Assembly (NCBI GenBank): GCA_001798605.1
Contig: MGST01000253.1
Coordinates: forward strand, 1-33,577
Source: Deltaproteobacteria bacterium RIFOXYA12_FULL_58_15
GTDB taxonomy: Bacteria; Myxococcota; XYA12-FULL-58-9
Reading direction: 5' to 3'
Length of the DNA: 33,577 nt
In this document: positions 8,664 to 15,228 of the stretch, piece after piece
Layout of the letters: every line of letters begins with the position of its first letter
How positions within the stretch are numbered: position 1 is the first letter of the stretch
Made by a program: the position numbers and the translations under genes
The notes under the pieces: model-generated
What the model saw: the letters and a program-made list of their open reading frames with translations, nothing else
What the model was told of the DNA's origin: nothing
The model's database searches: none

Positions 8664-10760
8664 TTATTTAGTAATACGTTCCGTGCCTCTTCGTCGAGGG
8701 TCAACGCCGTCGTGCTCCGCCATTGCCACATGCAGTCTGCCGATGAACTCGACCAGCCGCGTTTGCTGGTCAGGCTGCGAAGGCAAGAAGCCGATGCCAA
8801 CATGGGCGCGTGAACCGCTTGCTTCGAGTTCTACCCGAACCACTGTGCCTTGCATGGTGATCGGTAGCTGCTCCGGCGGGTGCAAAGTGATTGCCACGGT
8901 TGTACCCACCGACGGAAGGGTCCCGGTCGCGAGCAAGATTCCGCCGCGGGCGATGTCAACGACCTCGCCAGGGACGGTGCGACCCGCGCAGGCAAGCTCG
9001 GCGGGCAACGTCGAGCGATAACGGATGAAGGTCCGGCCCAGGTGATGGGCACCGCGCAGTTGGTTGAAAGCGGAAATAATCACCAGGGGGGCATCCGTAC
9101 GTGGTCGGATTGCCGTGCGCAGAGGCATCTTGTCTTGTTGGTTCTTGTTCGCGAGTGAAATGATCGGCATCATGCCAATACCGGGCACGTTGCGCACACG
9201 CTCGACGAAGGCGATGTGGCTGATGCCGGCGTCCAAGCTGTCGACGATGATTCCGTGAAAACTCGCGACCCGCACTCTGGCCACGGCGTGTTCGACGCCA
9301 TGGACCTCGTCCACCGCGTAGCCCCACGCCACCAGCCGGTCACGCAGACGCAAGCGCATGGCTGGGTCCGCTGAGACAATGAGTAGTTGCGCCCTGGCAA
9401 ACGTGTCTTCCCCTATCTCCGTGCGGCATTTGGGCGCGTGAGCTAAGGCAAGCTGGGTTGCTGACACCAGGTGCGCTTCGGAAAAAGGCTCGGTGACGAT
9501 ATCAAGGGCATTGATGGCGGCCGCTTCCGCGATGGTGCGGGCGTCGAGGAGCGTTCCCAGGGCGATGGTCGGCGACAACCGTGGGCTCTCGCGCAGCACA
9601 TCGACCACGTCTTTGCTGTTGCAGGTTCCGGCGCGGCAGTCGACGATGACGGCCCCAGGGGGAGTCGGGCTGCGCAGGGCAAGCCCGAGCTCGTTCGGCT
9701 CTCGGCAAGGGAGCGCAATGATCTCCTTGCCTCGCAGAAGTCGATCGATAATCCGCTGCGCGCCTTGGTCAGGGGTGAGAACGGCGACAAAAGAGGGTCC
9801 CCGGTGGCGATGTGCGGCTAGCGCATTCTGGCGCTCTGTCCGCTCAGTGCAGAAAATTCGGCGCAGGTGTGAGGACACACCCAAGGCCATCAGGCTTTGG
9901 TCAGCGAGCGAAGGAGCGAGCGCATTGAGCATGTCTTTGGCGCTCGAGAATCGGCCGTTGGGGCGGCGACGCAGAGCGCGAAGGATCACATTTTCGATCT
10001 CAACGGGAAGATCGGGGCGGATCCCTCGCGGTTCTGGGATTTCTGCTCGGCGATTTTCGCGCAAGAGATCGTCCGTGTTGGCCTTGTTGAACAGGGGTCG
10101 GCCGCACACCATCTCAAAGAGGAGCACGCCGACGCCAAAGAGGTCGGCGCGGCAGTCAATCGGTTCACCACAGAGGACCTCAGGAGCCGTGTACCCCGCG
10201 GTGCCCATTCGGGTGTCGTCCCGTGATGCATGCTGGGCGCGCTGTGCGGCGATGCCAAAGTCGGAGAGTTTGACCGCACCGTCGAATGACAACAGGATGT
10301 TTGCAGGCTTGACGTCGAGATGGACGATGCCCATCGGCGTGTCACCACTGTCTTTGAGTCCGTGGGCGTACTCGAGTCCGCGCAGGACCTCTGCGGTGAT
10401 GTGTAGGGCTACATCAAGAGGGATCGGCTCGCCATTGGCGCGCTCAAGCACGGTTTCTAGGTTGCGACCGTCCACGTACTCCATGGCAATATATAAAGAG
10501 TCGGCCTCGACGTCGGCCTCAAAGGTTTGAATGATGTTTGGGTGGTGGAGCAAGGACAAGACCCACGCCTCCCGGCGGAAACGTGAAATATCGTTCGCCT
10601 CCCGCGATCGATGTGCTCGCAGAGTCTTGATTGCGAATGGCTGCTCGGCATAGGCGGGGTGGATGTGGCGGGCAAGGAACACCTGACCGGCACCGCCACA
10701 GCCAATAGAGTCGAGCAGTTGATAGTTGGCGATGAAGCTGCCTGGACCCAGCCTGGCCAT
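8664..10760 (-). CDS. Ser/Thr protein kinase with receiver-like and C-terminal PilZ domains
   Basis: The 698-residue protein starts with a Hanks-type kinase (about 10-280): glycine loop G20-C-G-G-A-G, VAIK-type Lys45, catalytic loop H147-L-D149-V-K151-P-A-N154, DFG at 167-169, and GTAGYTAPE. The usual Arg before the catalytic Asp is Leu, so it is a non-RD kinase and may not depend on activation-loop phosphorylation. Two receiver-like regions follow (about 325-440 and 455-560). Each has a VIVD or IIVD strand that could present an Asp, but the rest of the acidic pocket and the K-P motif look degenerate. The end is a PilZ domain (about 585-690) with R-xxx-R and D-x-A-x-x-G, suggesting cyclic di-GMP binding, although the usual Ser is Ala. 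It is probably a cytoplasmic signalling hub. No partner gene is adjacent. Confidence 0.92.
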   Translation of the reverse strand: MARLGPGSFIANYQLLDSIGCGGAGQVFLARHIHPAYAEQPFAIKTLRAHRSREANDISRFRREAWVLSLLHHPNIIQTFEADVEADSLYIAMEYVDGRNLETVLERANGEPIPLDVALHITAEVLRGLEYAHGLKDSGDTPMGIVHLDVKPANILLSFDGAVKLSDFGIAAQRAQHASRDDTRMGTAGYTAPEVLCGEPIDCRADLFGVGVLLFEMVCGRPLFNKANTDDLLRENRRAEIPEPRGIRPDLPVEIENVILRALRRRPNGRFSSAKDMLNALAPSLADQSLMALGVSSHLRRIFCTERTERQNALAAHRHRGPSFVAVLTPDQGAQRIIDRLLRGKEIIALPCREPNELGLALRSPTPPGAVIVDCRAGTCNSKDVVDVLRESPRLSPTIALGTLLDARTIAEAAAINALDIVTEPFSEAHLVSATQLALAHAPKCRTEIGEDTFARAQLLIVSADPAMRLRLRDRLVAWGYAVDEVHGVEHAVARVRVASFHGIIVDSLDAGISHIAFVERVRNVPGIGMMPIISLANKNQQDKMPLRTAIRPRTDAPLVIISAFNQLRGAHHLGRTFIRYRSTLPAELACAGRTVPGEVVDIARGGILLATGTLPSVGTTVAITLHPPEQLPITMQGTVVRVELEASGSRAHVGIGFLPSQPDQQTRLVEFIGRLHVAMAEHDGVDPRRRGTERITK

Positions 10761-11001
10761 CTGCCCATGTTAGCCCTGGACGCTGGGCAATACCCGAAGA
10801 AACAGCCGCTTCGGGCCATTCTGTTACTCATTGGGCTCGCGCCTGCGCCTGGATCTCGCCGGATCTCCCTGGAACGAGAATTGGGCGAATGGCTCGGATC
10901 GGGTATCCTCCTGGGGGTGGAGTTTCCCATGAATCGTCGCCGGTTGTTTGTCTGCGCTCTCGCAGTCGGTGTCTTGTAACCGACAGGTTGATCACATTGG
11001 C
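10761..11001. promoter_or_regulatory. Divergent gap, kinase / YkgJ-like gene
   Basis: This 241-base region separates the kinase (minus) from the cysteine-cluster gene (plus). Its only coding-like content is the short frame at 10929-10979. I find no strong promoter pair, tRNA or repeat. Longer frames on either strand reflect GC composition and overlap the kinase gene. Confidence 0.3.
10929..10979 (+). other. 16-codon signal-peptide-like short frame
   Basis: ATG at 10929, preceded by a purine-rich GGGGGTGGAG, opens a 16-codon frame reading MNRRRLFVCALAVGVL before TAA. It has the shape of a secretion signal (basic start, hydrophobic core). It may be a leader peptide, the remnant of a lost gene, or a signal sequence cut off from the next gene by a one-base shift: the adjacent frame continues SCNRQVDHIG into the start of the YkgJ-like protein. 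It could equally be chance. Confidence 0.3.
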
Positions 11002-11925
11002 ATGACCAGTTTTCGTCTCGGCCCATTGGTGCTCGCGTCCTGCTTCGAGCCGCTACTGCACCCAAGGTTGCGGCAGCTCGACTTTCCACGCATTGAGGGC
11101 ATCGATTGCGAGGACTGTCGGATGGTCAGGCTCGGCATGTTTTCGCCGCGCATCAAATGTTGTGGCTGGGTTCCGGCGCTGCCCAACTTCCTTGCGGGGG
11201 AAATCCTTGCCGAGGGGCAAGCCAATGGCAGTGCCGAGAGGGTAGTTGACTGGATAACCGCCGGTCGCGGTGATCCGCTGTATGTCAACACGCCGCCGCG
11301 GCTGCAAGTGCTGCATCGTCGAGTTCCTATGCCGTGTCCGTTGCTCGACTCGAGTGACCGCTGCAGCATCTACGAACACCGCCCCTACCTGTGTATTGCC
11401 TACCATTGTACTTATCCCCCGAGCGTCGTGGCCAAAGCCTTTTGGACCTGTCTCGGCAGTCTCTTCGCCTTGCACAGCGCAGTGTTGGCCCAATACTTGG
11501 TGGGCAAACTCGGGGTCGACCGGGAGCAGTACTCGCGGTCATGGGAAGGAGTCGACGAGGAAAGGAGTGTGTGGGCGGGGGACGTCTTGCGTCCCGAGTT
11601 TTCATCGGCGCTTTGGCAGGGCGAAGAAGACCACTCGAGCTTCTACGCGCGTTGCTACCACTACGTTTGCGACCATCGGCAAACCATTCGCGCCGAGGTC
11701 GACGCTTTTCGCCGCAAACAATTGCTCCGGACTCTCCCTGAGCGTGGAGAGCCGAGCTCACAGCGGCAGTCGGAGATCGAGGTGCAATCGACGAGCCCCG
11801 AGCCAATGGAAGCCCCTGCCACCTGGTATGGCAACCGCCTGGTGACCCTCGCCGGCAACCCCTTCACCCTGACTGAGCACGAGTCCCATCTGCTGTGGTT
11901 GGCGAATAGGTGTGGAAGAGTGTAA
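11002..11925 (+). CDS. YkgJ-type cysteine-cluster protein
   Basis: From ATG 11002 the product is 307 residues. The first 140 hold the YkgJ (UPF0153) pattern of clustered cysteines: DCEDCRM, KCCGWVP-LPN, PCP-L-----CSIYEHRPYLCIAYHC. In this family the cysteines are thought to bind iron-sulfur or zinc. The remaining part is mostly helical with a further C-HYVC and no recognisable domain, which makes the protein longer than typical family members. The frame is open back to a TTG at 10948, but the ATG gives a natural start just before the conserved region; neither has a strong ribosome site, so the start is tentative. It ends 38 bases before the EF-hand protein gene on the same strand. Confidence 0.8.
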   Translation: MTSFRLGPLVLASCFEPLLHPRLRQLDFPRIEGIDCEDCRMVRLGMFSPRIKCCGWVPALPNFLAGEILAEGQANGSAERVVDWITAGRGDPLYVNTPPRLQVLHRRVPMPCPLLDSSDRCSIYEHRPYLCIAYHCTYPPSVVAKAFWTCLGSLFALHSAVLAQYLVGKLGVDREQYSRSWEGVDEERSVWAGDVLRPEFSSALWQGEEDHSSFYARCYHYVCDHRQTIRAEVDAFRRKQLLRTLPERGEPSSQRQSEIEVQSTSPEPMEAPATWYGNRLVTLAGNPFTLTEHESHLLWLANRCGRV

Positions 11926-11963
11926 GGTACGTTGGGAAGTGGCAACTTCGGAGGTCAAATAAA

Positions 11964-13991
11964 ATGGGTTCGAATCGAATTGGTGGCGTGCCCGTAGAGG
12001 TCATCAAGTTAGACGAGGTTACTGACAAGAATGACCTCGCGCTGTTGAAGAAGCTCGACATTGACAATTCGGGCACAATCACCCGCGCGGAGCTCATCCA
12101 ACACGCCAAGGCGCTAGGGCTCAGCGGAGAGCTGCAGCTCGATGTCGTTGATCTGTTCACCAGAAATGCCACGCTGGGTGGACGTGTGGCTGCCACCGGT
12201 GAAGAAGTTCCGGCGAATGCCCAATATTGGAAGCACAAAAGTGGAAGCCGCGCCCAAGCAGACGCCCAGAAGCAATACAACGATTGGAAGTCCCGTGCAC
12301 AGACCACATCAGCTGGAATGATGGAGGCCATTGCGCGCCATGCGAACGTCGATGGCACTGGTGTGAACATCCGCGACGGGGTGGTGACTTTCAGTAAACC
12401 CGATCCGACAAAGACCACCACCAAGGTGGAAGGCGACACCAAGACTTCGATAACTGTCACCGCGGAGTTTTCTGTTGCGGACCTCGCCCTGTTTCCACAG
12501 ACGGCCGCTTGGAAAGATGGTCAACGAATCGTCAGCGCGATGGACAAAGGGTCTCCCAAGTTGACGGTGGAAGAGGGCGTTACGGCGGACGAAATCAAAA
12601 CCCGAATTGCAGGTGGCGAGGAGCTGTATCTTGTTGGCAAAACTGACAACACCATCGAGACGCCGAGGGTGGAGTATGTCAAGGGCGATCCCCTTGAAGG
12701 CGGCCAGACCTACAAATCCGCCCACTGGCAACCCCAAGATGCAGCGGTAGACCGCATCGAAAACGGGATGCTGCAGCAGTACGGCAAGGGAAAGAAGCTG
12801 GTCGATTTTAAGACCCACTCTGGCACTGACGCCGAGCCCATGCGCAAGGATGCCCATGTCGTGGAGGGACAAGACCTTTCTTTCACGGCCCTGTGCAAAG
12901 AGATGTACTTCTCCGGGTCACCGAACGTCTTGAGTCAGGTGCACAAGGAGAGTCCCTATCCCGGCATCCCCAACGCCGAGCTCGAGGCGGCAGCTGGCAA
13001 TCCCCAGGAGATGAATCGGCTCATCGATTTGATGTGGCAAATGGAGACCGCGCCTGAGAATTTTCCTGGAATGATGGACTACGTGGAGCCGCAAACCCGT
13101 CTGCATACCGCCACCGCGGGGGATGACGCGGGCAAGACAGGATTTTTCGGGAACGTGAGCCTTGCGGTCGCTCGCGACGCTTTCCTGATCCTCGCGCTGT
13201 CGAAGCGGCCGCAGCTCAACGAGAAGGGCTTCACCGTGGACAGTTTTGGTGCCCGGGATCTCAATGTGTCTTTCTTCGACGGGAAGAACAACAGTGCCAA
13301 CTGGGAGGGGGCCCGTAACGCCAACATCACTTACTCCGAGGTGATCAAAACCGAAGAATTGGAGATCACCCACGAGACCATCTACGACGTCGCGAAGTAC
13401 AACCCCTATGGCGGACTGCCGCCGCGCGTCGCCGATTGTTTCGATTACAGTGGCAGCATTTCCATTCAAGAGGCATCAAACGCGCTGTCGGATCTCTACA
13501 CCGCGCTGACCGCGGCCGCCAAAGATGGCGGAATCGACGGCAAGGGCAATGTCGAGGTGCGTGTCGCCTGGGTCAACGAGAACGGGATTGTTGGAACTGA
13601 CACGTTGGTGGGAACGCCCGAGAGCGTTGTTGCCCAGATGACCCGTCACCTCTCCACTGTGAGCCGCAAGCTCTCTCTGTTGGTTGATCGGACCAAAAGC
13701 TTGAGTGATGCCGAGGTGATAACGCGCGTGCGGACGAAGGCCGGATCCAGCCCCGCCTACTCGTTCGACAGTGACCAAGGTGAGATTGGGGGGAAGACGA
13801 TGGACAGCAACGTCAATCTCTGGCTGTTGAAACAACGCAGTGAGATGTCAAGGGATCCGCAAACTGGCAGGGTCGACCTAACAAGAGCGGCGATGATCTT
13901 TTCCTCAGATTACACACCGACGCCTGGCAGTGCCTCGCGCTTGCACGACGATGTCATCCTGATCCGACCGGAGAAGAAGTACACCTTGTGA
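11964..13991 (+). CDS. 675-residue EF-hand protein with von Willebrand A-like C-terminus
   Basis: The ATG at 11964 has GGAGGTC seven bases upstream, which rules out the longer frame starting at 11910 inside the previous gene. There is no signal peptide. An EF-hand loop lies at residues 32-43 (D-I-D-N-S-G-T-I-T-R-A-E), with all calcium-ligand positions intact. The central 400 residues are not recognisable. Near the C-terminus, D494-Y-S496-G-S498 follows a short strand and precedes a helix, matching the DxSxS metal site of VWA domains; a later FSSDYTP could supply the last loop. The VWA assignment is tentative. Function is unknown; a calcium-responsive, possibly secreted or cytosolic protein is inferred. 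It is transcribed alone or with the YkgJ-like gene, and converges on the TonB-receptor operon with only 34 bases between. Confidence 0.82.
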   Translation: MGSNRIGGVPVEVIKLDEVTDKNDLALLKKLDIDNSGTITRAELIQHAKALGLSGELQLDVVDLFTRNATLGGRVAATGEEVPANAQYWKHKSGSRAQADAQKQYNDWKSRAQTTSAGMMEAIARHANVDGTGVNIRDGVVTFSKPDPTKTTTKVEGDTKTSITVTAEFSVADLALFPQTAAWKDGQRIVSAMDKGSPKLTVEEGVTADEIKTRIAGGEELYLVGKTDNTIETPRVEYVKGDPLEGGQTYKSAHWQPQDAAVDRIENGMLQQYGKGKKLVDFKTHSGTDAEPMRKDAHVVEGQDLSFTALCKEMYFSGSPNVLSQVHKESPYPGIPNAELEAAAGNPQEMNRLIDLMWQMETAPENFPGMMDYVEPQTRLHTATAGDDAGKTGFFGNVSLAVARDAFLILALSKRPQLNEKGFTVDSFGARDLNVSFFDGKNNSANWEGARNANITYSEVIKTEELEITHETIYDVAKYNPYGGLPPRVADCFDYSGSISIQEASNALSDLYTALTAAAKDGGIDGKGNVEVRVAWVNENGIVGTDTLVGTPESVVAQMTRHLSTVSRKLSLLVDRTKSLSDAEVITRVRTKAGSSPAYSFDSDQGEIGGKTMDSNVNLWLLKQRSEMSRDPQTGRVDLTRAAMIFSSDYTPTPGSASRLHDDVILIRPEKKYTL

Positions 13992-14025
13992 ATCCGTCTG
14001 TCGTTTCTGACTGATTGTGACTGGC

Positions 14026-15228
14026 TTATTGGATCAACACCTCGACCGCCATCCATTCCAGTCCGCCACGTTGATCCCGAGCGACCATCCAGATTGTAAC
14101 GTGCCCGTCGGCGTCTTCGGGGGGCTCATTGGGGGCGGTGTAGACGGTGTCGAGAGTTTTGGTCCAGATGGGCCAGGTTATCTTGTCTCGCACCGTTCCA
14201 GCCGAGACAAACCACGATACAGAAACATCCTCCTCGATGGTATCGACGATGATTTGCTCGGTGTCGATGTCCGCTTGGAGTGTCTGGTAGCGGTAGATGG
14301 GATCTTCGCGGTTCTCTTCGAGCTCCTGGGCGAAGATGGGCTTGATGCGAACGGACTCCCGTCGTGTGACGAGCACGGGGCCCGCAACGTCACCGGAGGG
14401 TGCGATCTCGATGTCGTCAAATGGCGCCAGAGGACTGTCACCCTGGGCCACCTGTACCCCAACAAACTGGGGGTTGGTGTTGGGGTCGCGGTCCTCGAGG
14501 GCGACGCAATCGGGGACAAACTGGCCATCGACGCAGACCGTGAAGGGCAGCAAGCCTGCGAGGCCTTGGGCTGCGGTTTTCGGGTTGCCTATGGCGAGGT
14601 TGATCCGCTTCTGCGTGCGCAAGGCCTCTTCTCCGTCCTTCTCGATCTCCAAGATGGCCGACGGCCAAACCCCCAAGATGAGATCGAAGGGGCTCTGAGT
14701 CGCAGATGGGTCGCCACCAAAATAGGCGAGGAGGCCCGCGTTCACCTCGAAGCGAAATGGCAAGACGGCGTGTTGCCATACGCCGCGTCTGGACCACCAG
14801 TCGGTCGGGGCAAATTCTGCGGTCTGCGACGACGGTCCGGCGGTCTTTGTTGGCAAGGGGGCGGCAAGCATGTCGAGCACGGTCTGAATGTCAGGTGCGG
14901 CTGCAGCGCGTCTTTCGTCGTAGTCGAGACACGCCGTGGAGCTCTCCACCGGGCAGAAGCTCCAGGTGTAATTGATCTCCCCACCGCGAGGGTCGAGTAC
15001 CAAGGCTTCGAAGACGACCTCGTCGGTGGAGATATCGCCAATCGGGTTGTCGGGGTTTGCCAGCAAGTCGACGAGGACTTCCGGCGGCGTTGCCTTGATG
15101 GCGAGCACTCGCAAATTTTCGACGTGGGTGTACTGAGGCAGGTCGTCGGAGCAGGCCTGGGTCAGTGAGAAAGTGACAGTAAAGACCCAAAGAGATCGCA
15201 ACGAGGTTGCTCGAGATGAGGGGTGCAT
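14026..15228 (-). CDS. Lipoprotein paired with TonB-dependent receptor
   Basis: The true start is ATG 15228, overlapping the receptor's TGA as TGATG, which gives 400 residues. A longer frame upstream reads into the receptor's end and is not needed. The signal sequence ends in TQACSDD, a good lipobox. The mature protein has Ig-like, strand-rich character (INYTWSFCPVESSTAC; later VSVSWFVSAGTVRD and TVYTAPNEPPEDADGHVTIWMVARD), resembling the accessory lipoproteins often encoded next to TonB receptors in myxobacteria. It probably sits in the outer membrane and helps capture or transfer the receptor's substrate. The family is not named in anything I can recognise, and the role is inferred from the overlap. 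Confidence 0.85.
   Translation of the reverse strand: MHPSSRATSLRSLWVFTVTFSLTQACSDDLPQYTHVENLRVLAIKATPPEVLVDLLANPDNPIGDISTDEVVFEALVLDPRGGEINYTWSFCPVESSTACLDYDERRAAAAPDIQTVLDMLAAPLPTKTAGPSSQTAEFAPTDWWSRRGVWQHAVLPFRFEVNAGLLAYFGGDPSATQSPFDLILGVWPSAILEIEKDGEEALRTQKRINLAIGNPKTAAQGLAGLLPFTVCVDGQFVPDCVALEDRDPNTNPQFVGVQVAQGDSPLAPFDDIEIAPSGDVAGPVLVTRRESVRIKPIFAQELEENREDPIYRYQTLQADIDTEQIIVDTIEEDVSVSWFVSAGTVRDKITWPIWTKTLDTVYTAPNEPPEDADGHVTIWMVARDQRGGLEWMAVEVLIQ

Noticed and set aside
9493-10530. 345-codon plus-strand frame opposite the kinase
   Set aside because: The product is Arg/Ser-rich without motifs, while the minus strand encodes all kinase motifs.
11910-11963. Upstream extension of the EF-hand protein frame
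   Set aside because: It overlaps the preceding gene; the ATG at 11964 has a strong ribosome site.
14017-15168. 383-codon plus-strand frame opposite the receptor-associated lipoprotein
   Set aside because: The minus-strand frame has a lipobox and overlaps the receptor stop as TGATG; the plus frame has no motifs or ribosome site.
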